Of a DNA stretch of 64,000 nt, positions 50,600 through 63,689 are shown in pieces (positions within the stretch are counted from its first letter, which is position 1; each line of letters starts with the position of its first letter). The translations under genes were made by a program, and so were the position numbers. The stretch comes from Cranoglanis bouderius (Eukaryota; Chordata; Actinopteri; Siluriformes; Cranoglanididae): assembly GCA_023630585.1 (NCBI GenBank), contig CM042565.1, forward strand, positions 7,669,513-7,733,512. Direction: 5' to 3'. Under the pieces are notes generated by a model. It had not been told where the DNA came from. It ran no database searches and saw nothing but the letters and a program-made list of their open reading frames with translations.

Positions 50600-52703
50600 A
50601 TATTCACCCGTTTGTCCGATCATCTCCCCCTCTCCATGATCTTATACGACCCCGGGGTTGTTTATTCAGTCAGTTCAGTGAAGTGTCGCTAATGCAGCAG
50701 TAGTGTGTAGTGATTAACCTGCTCTAATGAACCTGATTTAATCCATCACTTAATGAGCGGATATGTTACAGCAGAAAAAAAACCCATCACCAAACTGTGC
50801 TGGAATCTAAGCCTCCAGCACCATACTTCAGCTGCCTTGGCTTATAGCTCTCTCAATCATCCGCAGACATGCCCTCATGCTCTTAAACAGGTGTAATATG
50901 AAACTGGGAACAAATCAACTGTTAATGAAACTGTTAATGTGGGAGTCAGGGCCAAAAAGAGCTTAAGCTTCCCTGAGAGCCTTAAAAGTTTAAGCGTAGG
51001 GAGGATAGATTAACCGGTCTGCTATCAGTAGGCAATATAAAATAGAAAACTTTGAAGGAAATAGAACTCCAATGGCCCATCTCGCTCATCACATCTCATT
51101 CATCACACTTTATCCTCATCAGGGTCATTTTGCTGCAAAAATAGTTTGCTCCAGAAGAACTGTGTCTGGTTCTGCAAGATGCTCAATAAAACTTACCAAC
51201 TAATTTCCTTATAAAACTGCACAAATTGTGCCGGAGACTACTATTTTAATTTTAATTTTTTTGTCACACCAACTATTGACTTTGTTTCATTTACTACTGC
51301 TTACTGCTCTTTACTGTATTTTTGTTTTTCATGTAGAAACATTTAATTCAATTATTTTGAAGGCATCTTTGCTCTACAGCATTTCTTTGCATGTGCCTAA
51401 AACTTTTGCACAGTACTGTATTTACATATAAAATATGACAAATATTTTAAAGGTCTAGTCGTTACCTTAATCATTTGGTGCCCCCCATTGGCTGCTGCCC
51501 CAGGGCACTCACCCAATCCCATATATGGATAATCCGGCCTTGGTTAAACTTGACACATTGCAAGGGTCACATGGGTCCATAGGGCCAAAACGATGTCACA
51601 GTGGTGGACATCATTGATGTCTGAGAGCCTCATGGGCTGTCCATCAGCAAGTTGTTTACAGTACATCAAAATGTGACGGAGCAGACGCAGACAGCACAAA
51701 ACAAAAACAAGAATTTTGAAGACTGGTGACAGAAATACCAGGCAAGAAATTAGTGTAAACACTGCAAAGAATGTCGATTGTTCAGACTGTTGCTCATACC
51801 ATCGTCCTATAACCTTCTACTCCATGATTATTAGTGAACATATCTAATTCACAATTTGCAAGCAATTCCTGTCTGTAAATTATAAATGGTCATATTACCT
51901 AGAAAAGCGCATTAAAAGACAATATGGAACAAAGAAATACAATGCCATGCCATTTCCAGTCTCTGCATTATTGTAGCCTTGAAGACATGAAGTCATGTTT
52001 TATGATATTAACCACAATCTTATCCACACAGCTTACAGTAATTTCTTTTTATTGTAATCGTGACTCTCGGCTAAGAAACCTGTCTCAGAGCATCACAATC
52101 TTTGGCATCATTGTTAGCGAGGCTCTTAAATGTGTGCTGGGAATGAGTGTGAGTCAGTCCTCTCGGCCGTCAAACAACTAACCTCTGCATGCATTTCTAC
52201 CTCCACAGCTTCTTAGACACTGTTACTGCCAGGCATGTGTGTTCATTGCTCCTTCATGGCAGGAATTCAGAATTAATGACTCTGCTCATTGTGCCCAGAA
52301 CAGAAGGTTCATTACGTTTAGCTCTTTCACCACATGGAAGAGTTGGGCCGCCTTCGTCAGGGACAGTTGAAAAGGCAATTATGCACCCATCAGGAACAGG
52401 ATTACACCTTCTGTTCTTCCAGCTGTGTGGGCAGACATCAGTCTCAGGGATTTTAGATACCCAGAAGTACATCTGTTGCATGTGTACTCTTTGTACTCAA
52501 CCAAAAATGAAGGGTTATGTCCTTTACTAAGCATGTGTTCTGCTAAATGGTGACTAGGAAGATGCAAAAGACCTGAATCTGCCCTCAGATGACACCATTA
52601 CATCATTTTAAAGGAACACTCAACCATTTTTTAACCTAATTTCTATCCACTGGATTTGTATGTGTTTACTACAGAACATAAACTCGATCTTGAACTTGTT
52701 CGA

Positions 52704-52738
<35 letters not shown>

Positions 52739-53550
52739 GTTCACAGAAAAGTTTATTGAAGGAGGTCAATACCTGCTCTTAGACTCCCATTATAAATGAG
52801 TTTCTAAATGACTAAATCATGACACAGCTGTATATACATTACAAAAACTGGTCATTTGATCCACATATTCTTCCACCATTTCCCTCTCAGAAGCTTTAGT
52901 GAGCTGGCCAGCTTTGTGTGAATAAATGCATTCATTTTTGAAACATCACTCAGGATTATGCTTATATAAGGCCTGTTTGAAGTTAATGATTCTGACCATT
53001 CTCTTCCTCATCAACGACAGATGTGACAAAACACAGCTCTGCTATGACTAAGTGGTGTAAGAGAAAAAGAAACAAAGAGTCAGAGAGATTGAAAGACGTG
53101 GAAACAAAGACCTGTGCTTTGACACTAAAGAGCTGAGTATACTAAATGTAGACAAAATCACGTAGGCACATGTTAACTGTCTCTGTGTAACAGTTACATT
53201 CTGCAAGGCTGTGCAAAGAAAAGACCAAGCAGCATCAGCTGCTCCCTCCCTCTTCTATTTTTTCCATTTCTCACAGGGTGTAATGACCCTTTGAAGCAGA
53301 ACAAACACAAGATACAAAAGACAACTCTGCAGTGATCTTAACCTGAGTTTATTAAACAAGTAGCGTGCCAATGACAAGTGGACTACGACTGAGTGTATTT
53401 ATCCCTGTGTTTGGCCTTGATGCAGATTTTGAGCTGCAGAACAAAGGGCCTGGTTTTATAGCCTTGGACATCCTTCTGTTTCCTTCTGTTAAACACTGAC
53501 CTCTTAAAGATAATTCAATCTTTCATCTTCAGTAACTGTTTAATCTTGGT
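50600..53550. other. Gene-poor region upstream of usp2
   Basis: No gene recognised. A 45-bp poly-A tract lies at 52706-52735. Frames such as 52189-52530 have no domain. I found no exon encoding the long USP2 isoform a N-terminus here. Confidence 0.5.
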
Positions 53551-53559
53551 CACATCTAC

Positions 53560-53800
53560 TTTAACACTGGGCACAAAGCAGGAATACACCCTTTATGGAA
53601 TGACATTCATATGAAGGGGTAATTCAGGGTAACTAATCCACCTACAGGCATTTTTGGGAGGTGGGAGGAAACCCACACAGATATGATAAGAACATGTGAA
53701 AATCTGTAGACAGTAACCCGAGGTCAGAATTGAACCAGTGACTCTGGAGCTGTGAGGAGGCAATGTTACCTTGCTGCACCACTGTGCCGTCATTTTTATT
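53560..53800 (-). repeat. SINE family 1, old copy
   Basis: On the minus strand it has GACGGCACAGTGGTGCAGCA (tRNA-like head), TCAGAGTCACTGGTTCAATT (B box) and GGTTTCCTCCCACCTCCC. Confidence 0.7.
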
Positions 53801-53829
53801 CCATAATGTGTCGTATGTCCAGTGCATGC

Positions 53830-54700
53830 CTGGACTGATTTTCAGAATTTGACTGGATTGTGAAAAATGGGCATTCCAAAAAGGAACATGGAGTCTAACC
53901 TGGTCTCCTGCAACACATTATATAATTGGATAATATTATTATTTTTTCCCCTGCCCTTGTCTGTGTGGAGACATAAAAAAAAAGAGTTAAAAATCACTGC
54001 ATTTTAATTAAAGATTGTAAACAAGCATCTTTTAAGATACTGATACATCATGCACAGTATGACCAGGGACACAAACTAACAAGGTAGAAAAAGGTCAATC
54101 TGAACTATCTTTAAGATAAAAGGGACACTGTGGAAGTAGATAAGAAGGTGCTAATTTTGGAATTTCAAGTAAGAAAGGTAGTTAATATTGTGTCAGCTTC
54201 ATTGTAAAAAAAAAAAAAAAAATCACAAATATTATATTCACATCACAAAGGCTGCAATGGTCAAGTCATTTTGAAACCAACCATAACATTATGCTAAAAT
54301 ATTTTACTGCTTCTACTGCTTAGTAGGTTTGTAATTTCAACGATCAATCATAAAGAGGAACAATGTAGTCGATGGAGAAACAATGAAATTTAATGGAACG
54401 AGTTTAGCATTACTGGTTTTACAGGAGCTTTGCCTTCACTCTTGGCAAATGGCCAATAACTAAAGTTTTAGATTCGCTTCATATGTTTACGGACAGTATT
54501 TTTTCTTGTTGGAGTTATTTAACTCCATTATCTCCAAAACTAGCCTTTTAACTGACAAAGTCAGGTTGAATCTCAGTTGGCTTCCTTTTAACTTAAGCCC
54601 ACTACATAAGGTGTAATTTAATGGCGTTCTATCACCTACCTAAGGTATTATACACTGTAAAGATTCTGCCAAGGTGAACATGATTTCTTTAAGGAAGTAA
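53830..54700. other. Gene-poor sequence
   Basis: AT-rich, with a poly-A run near 54206-54222. Nothing recognised. Confidence 0.5.
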
Positions 54701-54707
54701 AATGAAG

Positions 54708-54915
54708 TATTGGGCCGTGGTTAAGATGTTGGACTACTGATCGGAAGGTCATGAGATCAAAATCTCAGCACGGCCAAGCTGCCACTGCTGGCCCCTTGAG
54801 CAAGGCCCTTAACCCTCAACTGTTCAGTTGTGTAATAAAAAAAAAAAAGAGAGAGAAATGTAAGTTGCTCTGGATAAGGGCATCTGCCAAATGCCGTAAA
54901 TGTAATGAAATGTAA
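54708..54915 (+). repeat. tRNA-derived SINE (family 2)
   Basis: Head GGCCGTGGTTAAGATGTTGG, body CTTGAGCAAGGCCCTTAACC, an A-rich insertion near 54836, and tail CTGGATAAGGGCATCTGCC. Same family as 28068-28245. Confidence 0.88.
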
Positions 54916-54929
54916 AAAGTGAGGCAAAA

Positions 54930-55235
54930 TTGTTGAATATTTTGAAACACTGACCATATTCAGCTGCAGTCAACCATTAAACCCCAAAGGTAGACTTTTA
55001 GTGCATAGTTTCCACACACAGATAGCTAATGATACAAAGTCTTCATTAAAAAATGGGTAACAAAGGAAGAGCAAGTCCAATATTTTCAATATTTTGTTCA
55101 TTAAAAAAATGAACTGGAGTGAATTTTAAAGGGCTTAACTAACATTAGACAGCTAAACTTAAAAAACCCATTGCATGCTCATGTAGGCTTGAATGGTTGA
55201 CTGCAGCTAAATATGGCCAATGTTACATATTTTTT
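54930..55235. mobile_element. MITE-like inverted repeat
   Basis: GACCATATTCAGCTGCAGTC plus AACCATT near 54952-54978 is repeated inverted near 55188-55218 (AATGGTTGACTGCAGCTAAA, then TATGGCC). Arms are about 40 bp. No coding content. Confidence 0.6.
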
Positions 55236-55239
55236 GGTC

Positions 55240-55732
55240 TGAAAGCAGGCTGATGCATCAGCAACGAATATTAAAGTACTTATAACTGGGAGGAATCACG
55301 AAACTCAGTTACCAACGTGGGCATTAAAAAGATGATGAATCACTGGAAGGGGGTATGAGAGGCACCACATACTTAGTATTCTCAGGTTGGAAGCAGAGAG
55401 GATCCAAATAACATCTGGCTTGTGGTGGTACATTTCCACTGATGGATAGAGAGAGCAACAGGCGGAGCAACAGATGGGCTCAAGTCAATAGTTTGTACAC
55501 CTAAGTGACCTACATGGTAGGCTTAACTAATGAAAAAGCCAATCAGTGGCAACATAATAAACTTTTTGTACATGTAGGTGTACAGAAATGCTGCAGATGA
55601 ACCATGCAGGTGGGGATGATGTGTGGGCTGCTTCGTTCATTCAGAAGAGAGGAAATGTGAGAAAGCAGAGGATGCTGTATTTAGGCATAAATTGAAACAG
55701 TGTGCCTTCACCTCGATGCTGCCAGCAGGATG

Positions 55733-55792
<60 letters not shown>

Positions 55793-56620
55793 TGAGAGAG
55801 AAAGGGAGATATATCGTGTACGCGTGTGCGCGACAAGCTTAATCTATTATAAGCTGCAGCACAGACGGAGTGATGTCACAAAGACCACTGCAGTGACTCA
55901 GTCTGGACCCGCCAGTCAAAAATAGAAACACAACATTGCACTGACCTCTAAACGATTCCACAATGGCTCATGGCGCACGCGCTGCAACGACACTCACACA
56001 AACATCACAGTGACGTAAATTACTCGTCACGGACGCACACCAGTCTACAGATGTGCAATGAACAACACAAATCATCACACTGAATTTATAGCCACATGCC
56101 TAATAACCATACTACACACCTGTGAAAACAACTTTCCCATATTCACACAAGTCACATGACTACCAGAGACCCTTGTGATGAAGAGCATTTCACAATAAGC
56201 CCTCATCCTGCCTACAGTAGAACCATGTTCACTGCAATATGAGCAGACTTCTGTCTGTGCTAAGATGCTAATTACCAGCCGGTATTTTTGCAGATAACTA
56301 AAAGCTTCCAGAATGTATAAGTAAAGTACAAGGTCAGTGGTACTGCTGTTTTATTAAATTACTATGACTTTTAGTTCATATAGCCCAAGCCGTATTTCAT
56401 TACATTTCTAGGGAACATAATGTAAAATATTTAAATGTTTATCTGACACCAAACATGAGTACTATATTAAACATCCAGTGTAAATTAAAAAAAAAAAAAA
56501 GAAAAAAAAAAGCAAGACTATATAACACTCTAATATATAGATAAAATATATATAAAATATAATAATACTCATCAAACACCAGCAAAATATGCTCATCAAA
56601 CTGATTTCTAAATTGTCAGG
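55240..56620. other. Gene-poor sequence with a CA repeat
   Basis: (CA)n at 55736-55790 and short tandem poly-A near 56486-56510. Frames crossing the CA repeat are artefacts. Confidence 0.55.
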
Positions 56621-56622
56621 TA

Positions 56623-57624
56623 TACACTCCCCTTCGAAACTATTGAAACAGCAATATTTCCTGGTATTTATATGTAGATGTGTTTCTTGTTACCCAAGTG
56701 TGTCCTGTTAGATTGGTCATTTAAACAATAAATAGCTCTGAACATCTACTCTTGGTTTTAGCCTTCAGTTTCACCTGCATTTGTTATTAAAAAGGATAAG
56801 CTCACATGAAGATCAGAGAGCTGTCTATGGGTGAAAAGCAAGCCAGTTTGAAGCTGAGAAAAGAGGGAAAATCAATCAGAGGCATTGCACACACATTGGG
56901 CACAGCCAATACAACTTTGGAATGTCCTGTAAAAGAAAGAAACCACTGGTGTACTGAGCAACAGACAATGAATTGGTCATTGTGAGAGCTGTGAAGAAAA
57001 ACCCCAAAACAACAGTATCACAATCCACCTTTCAAAGAAGGCTTTGAGAGCAGAAATTATAGAGGCCATACCACAAGATGCAAACCACTCATCAGCAGTA
57101 AGAATCAGAAAGCCAGATTGGAATTCCAAAGAAATACAGAGATGAGCCACAAAAGTTCTGGAATCAAGATTAACCTCTACCAAAGTGATGGAAAGGCCAA
57201 AGTGTGGAGAAAGAAAGGATCTGCTCATGATCCAAAAAATACAATCTCATCTGTGAAACATGGTGGAGGTAGTATCATGGCTTGGGCTTGCATGGCTGCT
57301 TCTGAAACAGGCTCACTAATCTTTACTGATGATGTAACTCATGATGGTAGCAGCTGAATGAATTCAGAAGTTTACAGGAACATTTTGTCTGCCAATTTAC
57401 AGAGAAATGCATCCAAATTAATTGGGAGGAACTTTATCATGCAGCAAGACAATGATCCAAAACACACTGCCAACTCAACAAATGACTTTATCAGGAGAAA
57501 AAGTGGAAGGTTTTAGACTGGCCAAGTCAATCACCAGAACTTAACCTAATTGAGCATGCATTTCGTGTATAGCACAAACAAATGAATTGGCCTTGACATT
57601 CCACTAGTTTCAAAGGGGACTGTA
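56623..57624 (+). pseudogene. Tc1-like element (family T5), internally deleted
   Basis: Ends TACACTCCCCTTCGAAACTA and, inverted, TACAGTCCCCTTTGAAACTA. The transposase is broken: MKIRELSMGEKQASLKLRKE (56806 on), VKHGGGSIMAWACMAASETG (57250 on), FIMQQDNDPKHTANST with catalytic Asp (57435-57482). The Glu block is degenerate. Confidence 0.88.
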
Positions 57625-57629
57625 AGTAG

Positions 57630-58225
57630 CTTCTTGTTCTGACTGGCTGAATGTTGGTGGTCCACATAATTCGTTTTTCTTTTCATTTCAGAACCAGGGG
57701 TGCGAGAGAGTTTCTCCTCTGAGCAGATATCTTATTTTAGCTGCCTGAATGTGCGGAGAGCTTTGAGTATTCTGATTCACTTTTAAATAGATCAGAATTT
57801 GGGGTTCTAACGGATCACAGCTAAGTGCAGTAATGTTTCTTGGGTAAACATGGCCACTTGAACAATGTAAAAATGATATTCTAAATATGATTTCTTGTAA
57901 TATCATCATTAGAGAATTCAGACCTTTAGCTGGAATGAACATGCATCTGTCACTAATTAAAATTAATTACTGTAATTAAAATGACTCAATGTAGCATAAC
58001 CATTTATTTTTATACCTCTCCAATGTAATTGTTATCCAAGGTAGTCTAGGCCATAATTTTATTCAATACGAATGTCAACAACATCTGGGCTAAGTGAGCC
58101 AGCAAATATACACCTATCTGCAAAAACTGACATGATGGATGTCACAGGACAGCTGAGTGTCACAGGACTCCTGATGAGTGCTGCGGGTTTGTTGCAATAT
58201 CAGATCGGATAAAAATGATTGGAAT
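57630..58225. other. Gene-poor sequence
   Basis: No element or gene recognised. Confidence 0.5.
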
Positions 58226-58226
58226 G

Positions 58227-58295
<69 letters not shown>
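58227..58295. repeat. (CA)n(TA)n compound microsatellite
   Basis: CA repeat running into about 50 bp of TA repeat, just before the T6 element. Confidence 0.95.
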
Positions 58296-58298
<3 letters not shown>

Positions 58299-58325
58299 GA
58301 TCCTTGTGAGGACCTCCCATTGACA

Positions 58326-59010
58326 TACAGCGGATTTGGAAAGTATTCAAACCATTTAAGTTTTTGCACACTTTATTGTGTTACACATTTAACTGAAACA
58401 CTTCTGAGTAAAAAGCATATGGCAGGCACTTACAGGCCTCTGAGAGCATGAGGAAAGATTCTCTGGTCTAATGAGACAAAAGCACAGACCGCCATGTCTG
58501 GCAAAATCCAGACTTACCAACTGGCTAATACCATCCCCACAGTGAAGCATGGTGGTGGCAGCATCTTGCTATGGGGTGCTTCTCAGTTGCAGGGATGGGG
58601 AAACTGGTCAGAATTGAGGAAAGCATGAATGCAGCCAAATATAGAGAGGTCCTTGAAGAAACCCTGATCCAGCGTGCTCAGACCTGGGCAAAGGTTCACC
58701 TTTCAGCACAACAATGACCCGAAGCATACAGCCAAGACATTGCTGGAGTGGCTTTGGGACAAGTCTCTAAATGTCTTTGAGTGACCCAGCCAAAGGCCAG
58801 ACTTGAACCCCATAGAACATCTTGTTGAGAGACCTGAAGATGGCAGTTCACACCATCTTCCATCCGGATTTTAGTTTCTAAAAACCTGGTTTTGCTTTGT
58901 CATTACGGATTAGTGTACGTAGATTAATGGGCAAAAAAGTCTATGTAGTTATTTTAGATTAAATCTATAACACAGTAAACTGTGTAAAATGTGAAGAGGT
59001 CTGGTTACTT
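58326..59010 (+). pseudogene. Tc1-like element (family T6), degraded
   Basis: It starts TACAGCGGATTTGGAAAGTA. Transposase traces in shifting frames: GKLVRIEESMNAAKYREVLE (58600-58660) and a lost DNDPKH block (near 58715). The 3' terminus is lost into the following CA repeat. Confidence 0.85.

Positions 59011-59018
<8 letters not shown>

Positions 59019-59093
<75 letters not shown>
59019..59093 (+). repeat. (CA)n microsatellite
   Basis: About 75 bp of CA dinucleotides at the broken end of the T6 element. Confidence 0.97.
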
Positions 59094-59096
<3 letters not shown>

Positions 59097-59830
59097 CATG
59101 CACACACAGGAGAAGGTGCATTAATTGGTTATAAGCACTCAATTACAAAGAAACTTGCGTCAGCAGTCTTGAAGCTTAACTCTGAGTGTTTGCCCAACAG
59201 GACTCATTATTTTCATTGTATACTCCAGTATTTTGTATTTGCAGTGATGCAATAACCATCTGGCTCAAATTACTGACTGTCAGTTTTAGGATTACTTCTT
59301 TGAATTTCGATTGGAGCTACAATGCTACTGTAGGTGATGAATAAGTGAATCTTAAAACTGTTTACTTAACATTATTAAACATAATATTAGCCTCAAACCA
59401 TGTTTAGTTTTTTTCATCATCTCAGACAGACTTGCTTATGTGGTTTATGACACTCATTGTATGTCATCTGTTAACTAAAAAATAGACAAAAAGATGTCTA
59501 AAAAAGAGTAGTAGTGGGAGAATGTTCCTAATCTACTGAATTCAAAGAATCATTCCCAAGGAGCACAGAAATGACCAAACTGATTTCCTCTTGGAGGTAT
59601 GTGTAATAAGTTACTTCACACATTCTGTTTTGTTAATGTGTGTTTCAGCACACTTCCAACGGTCTATTTCACTTTAACCCATCAGTTTCCATACCGGCTC
59701 TTACCAGATCAAGTAATAACCTTAAGCCCAGAAGGAGCTGCCTAACTGATTCAAAGTTAATTCCACAAAACTTCTGGAAACTCTAAAGTGTAATCCAGTG
59801 AAGACAAAGACGTCATAGTTGAGCAATGAC

Positions 59831-59874
59831 TCCCTGGTAGTACAGTGGTTAGGTTTCAGTGCTCCTATCGCTGC
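59831..59874 (+). pseudogene. tRNA-Glu 5' half, pseudogene or SINE head
   Basis: TCCCTGGTAGTACAGTGGTT then AGGTTTCAGTGCTCCTATCG aligns with the first ~44 nt of vertebrate tRNA-Glu (TCCCTGGTGGTCTAGTGGTT). The A box is nearly intact. The T-loop half and 3' stem are missing, so it cannot be a functional tRNA. Confidence 0.6.
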
Positions 59875-59884
59875 ACAGCAGACG

Positions 59885-60935
59885 TCTCACTTATTAAAGC
59901 ATGCGTAAAACAAGTACTAAATTTGTGCGCAAGAGCCACCCGTACGCACAAGTAAATTAGTATTTTTCACACACACGTATGCACAGCTGTACACAGTGGC
60001 CATTCTTAAATCCCACACATTGTAAATTGATGTGCTTGTACACAGCCACACTCCATTTCCATAAAGAAACACCCTCAAATTGCCATATATGTTAAACAAC
60101 TTCCCTTTAAAAAGCACTGTAGCCTGCTCACGGTGCTCGTTTCAGATGACATGGAACATGGAAAAGGTCTAAGAAGATGAACTTCACCAACAAAGAAGTA
60201 AAGATAAAAAACTGTTGCATGAAGTAGAGCAAAACAAAAATGGTTTATTTTGCACTTTTACAAGTAGTTTGTCTAGTAAATAAATAAATACAGTTTAAAA
60301 ATATATATATTTTATGAGTGTGAGTATATTCTATTTCCCCAATTTAGAAACTCTGCGATGGCTTTTTGAGGTTTCCAATTTTGGAAATGTACTTTATTGC
60401 AGCGTTAGTGATATAAATAAAGATGAGACGTGGCATTATTCAACTCTTAGCTGGTTGGGCAAAGCCAGTACCGTCTCCAATTTCTTTTTGAAATTCACTC
60501 ATAGCTAAAAACACTAGAATAGAGATCAACTAAAACTGCACTGGGCATACAAAATTGACAGATGAATAACTCCTCACTCTCAGCATAGAGTTTCCAGTGG
60601 TGTTAAAAACACATTTCCTCAGCAAAGCTGCATGAGCCAAATCTCCAAACAAGGCATAATCCCAATCGATCTTTAAATGTTCCTTTTATATGATTTTACT
60701 TTACATTCTGTCTGTCATCTGTCTGCATCTTGTGAGCACCGAAATCAGTAATTACTCTCCCAATTATGCTGATATGACATACATATAGTGATATAGAAGA
60801 TCCGCATAGTCAGTTTACCCGCTATTACACTTTTCTACCACTAGTTTCTTGCATACACCTGGTCTGGAGTGTGCATAAACAAAACTTGAAAAATTCCATT
60901 AAATGCATAGAAACGTGCGTAAAATATACAGTTGA
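59885..60935. mobile_element. Harbinger-like non-autonomous element (tentative)
   Basis: ATGCGTAAAACAAGTACTAA at the left and, inverted, TTTTACGCACGTTTCTATGC at the right could be its termini. Inside, near 60151-60240, a frame-disrupted NFTNKEVKI / LHEVEQNK stretch resembles the Myb/SANT-like protein of Harbinger transposons. No DDE nuclease is present. Confidence 0.4.
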
Positions 60936-60939
60936 TAGT

Positions 60940-62430
60940 TGATAATAATTAAGGTTGGAAGAAGTGATTGACCAACAGTTAATGTTAACAGCTAAAGATC
61001 AAAAAGTTATTGGTTCAAATCCCAGCTCTGCCAGAGAACTACTGTATGGATAGATTGTATCCAGTTTCATTACCTTGCTTACATTTTTTGTGTCTGCTCT
61101 ATAAATAGCAAATACATTGCCAAAATCCATCTTTTTCAGGTAGAAAGTATGACTGTTGACTATAGTATAATATTGCTGAACAAAAAGCGGACAGAACAAA
61201 GCAGTCCAGATTTAAGAATGTACATTTCTGTTCAGTCAGTGCTCATTGAAAACAGAACATATAAACAACAAAACTACTTGCATTTCAATTCAATTTTGGA
61301 CAATTCCATCTTTGGATTAAAAAAAATCTTTCTAAGAGATATAAGGCATACTAAATGTTGTACTGAGTATTAGGAGGGTATTCTACATTGTATGATTATT
61401 ATTATTATTATTATTAGAATTAAAAAAAAGAAGTTTGAATGGAATGGAATGGCATAAATTGTAATTGAAAAATGAACCCTTAAACATAACAGTGACTTTC
61501 CGCAGCACTGTCTTCATGACTAAGAACAAATCCATGATGATCCTATTTTCCATGCATTATCAAAAATACTTACATTGTTGGATAAATTAGTTAGATACTT
61601 CACATTTTTAAACTAGCTTTGTCTTCAAAGCATGACCAGTCCCATGACTCAACAGGTCACAAGTATGTGTGTCCTTTGCTCTACTAGGAGGTCAGATGAT
61701 TACAAAGTTCCTCAAGGTGTGCTATGTTCAAGACATTTCTGAGAAAGCAAAACTTGCCATGTTTGTAATCTGACCTGCTCTATGACTTTATCACAGTGCA
61801 GATCTGACAGCTGAGACAGTCATGCTCTCAATAGAGCAGAGAGAGACAGAGAAATATGTTTAAAGAAAGACAAGTAGAAAGAGAATTAATGGAGCACATG
61901 CAAACTAACCAAGCAACATAATGCCAGTGGCAACTTTTGGCAAATAACTGTAGTGTGCTGTCAGTATTCTAAAGGCATAGTTAGGCTAAGTTTGCATAGA
62001 CAGATACTGGGTTATTGCGTGTCCGAGTGTCTGGAATTCCTAAACATTACAAAGTCTGCATTTTTCACACATATATCACAAGCCATAAAGGCAAGTGGGC
62101 GAAAACAGTATGGCCTGGAATACTTAATATCTGTAATATGCTTATTTTCATTATACTGTCCACTATCCAAATTTAATTTACAGTGTTTCATACCACAGCA
62201 GTAGTTCAAATTATATCTTTATATGAATGTGTTCATTCTAATACATTATCATTTCAGTATAGCAGAGGCCATAATAATCATCATAATAATTATAATAACC
62301 ACATAATCTAATCTAATAAGAAAAAAAGTCAATAATTTGCAACATCAGTAATTATTCAGCAACAGGAAAACCACCTGGTCTTTTATCCGATCTTCAACTG
62401 CCCAGTTTTGGTGAGCCTGTGCCTGCTGTA
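60940..62430. other. Gene-poor sequence
   Basis: A SINE-like B-box fragment (TTGGTTCAAATCCCAGCTCT) lies near 61010, and a short ATT repeat near 61398-61417. No gene recognised. Confidence 0.5.
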
Positions 62431-62438
62431 GTAGTATC

Positions 62439-63672
62439 AGGTGTTCAAGATTGGGTGCCAGTGATTTGAACCTGCTTAGAGAGTGTCTTATTTATATCTC
62501 TCACATCTAATGCCTATGAGTCTGGCAAGGGATTTAAAAAGATCTCCAAATTATTTGAAATACATCATTCCACTGGAAAATCATCTACAAATGGCACAGA
62601 TTTCAAACGACTGCCAATTTGTCCAGGACTGGCCGTCCGAGCCAATTCTGCCCAAGAGCAGACTCTCTCCAAGAACTCCAAAATTTCATCACAGGATCTG
62701 CTAGTCTTGCAACTGTTGGTGTCAAAGTGCATGTTTCTACAATCAGAAAGACATTGCACAAATTTGACCTGCATGGGAGGCGTGCCAGGAAAAAGCCTCT
62801 GCTGTCTAAAAAGAACATTAGAGCAGGACTACAGTTTGCCAATAAGCATATAAGCAAAGACCAGGCCTTTTGGAATAACATGCTCTGGACAGACGAATCA
62901 AAGATAGAGTTGTTTGGCCACAGTAACAGCAGACATGTTTGGCGCAGACCAAAGACAGCTTTTCAGAAGAAGCACCTCATACCTCTATTCTGTGACGCAC
63001 GGTGGTGGAAATGTTATGGTTTGGGGTTGCTTCACTGCCTCAGGGACTGGACAGCTTGCATGCATTGATTCAAGTATGAATTCTGCATCATATCAAAGAG
63101 TGCTTGAAGATAATGTGAGGCCATCTGTCCTAAAGTTGACGTTGAACTGAAAGTGGACCTTTCAACAGGATAATGATCCTAAGCACACTAGCAAATCCAC
63201 CAAGGAAAGGCTCAAAAAGAAGAAATGGAGGGTTATGGAATGACCTAGTCAAAGCCTGGATTTGAATCCCATTTAAATGTTTTAGGGGGGTTTGAAACGG
63301 GTAGTACATGCAAGAAAACCCTCAAACATCTTGCAACTGAAAGAATATTGTATGGACGAGTGGTCAAAAATTCCAGCAAGCCGATGTCAGAGACTGGTGG
63401 ACAATTATGCAAAACGCCTACAAGAAGTTATTTCTGCTAAAGGGGCAATACTAGCTTCTAAGGCTAAGGGTGTACTTACTTTTTCCACAGAAGAATATCT
63501 ATTGCTATTTCTGTTGAAGAAATGATTGAAAAAGCTATTTTTCCTTGTGGTTTTGTTCAAGTGTATCAACTTTATTAATAGGCACTGTTTCAAAGATGAT
63601 CAAATGTTAGCTTGTCCAAATATGTCAAAAAAAGCCAACACTTTCCATGGGGTGTACTTATTTTTTCACATG
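62439..63672 (+). pseudogene. Tc1-like element (family T1), nearly full transposase, 5' terminus lost
   Basis: Transposase: MSRTGRPSQFCPRADSLQEL, then VSTIRKTLHKFDLHGRRARK (HTH region), MLWTDESKIELFGHSNSRHV (first Asp), a frameshift near 63000, HGGGNVMVWGCFTASGTGQL, WTFQQDNDPKHTSKSTKERL (second Asp). The Glu position is destroyed by a stop in the NPI block. Its 3' end (GGGGTGTACTTATTTTTTCA) matches 2470-2487. It is the longest of three family members in the window. Confidence 0.9.
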
Positions 63673-63689
63673 AATATAGCTTTTGTGTC

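Noticed and set aside
52189..52530. 113-codon plus-strand frame as a gene
   Set aside because: No domain, no splice signals in support, and an overlapping minus-strand frame of similar quality.
55623..55925. 100-codon frame with His-Thr repeat
   Set aside because: It owes its length to the CA microsatellite.
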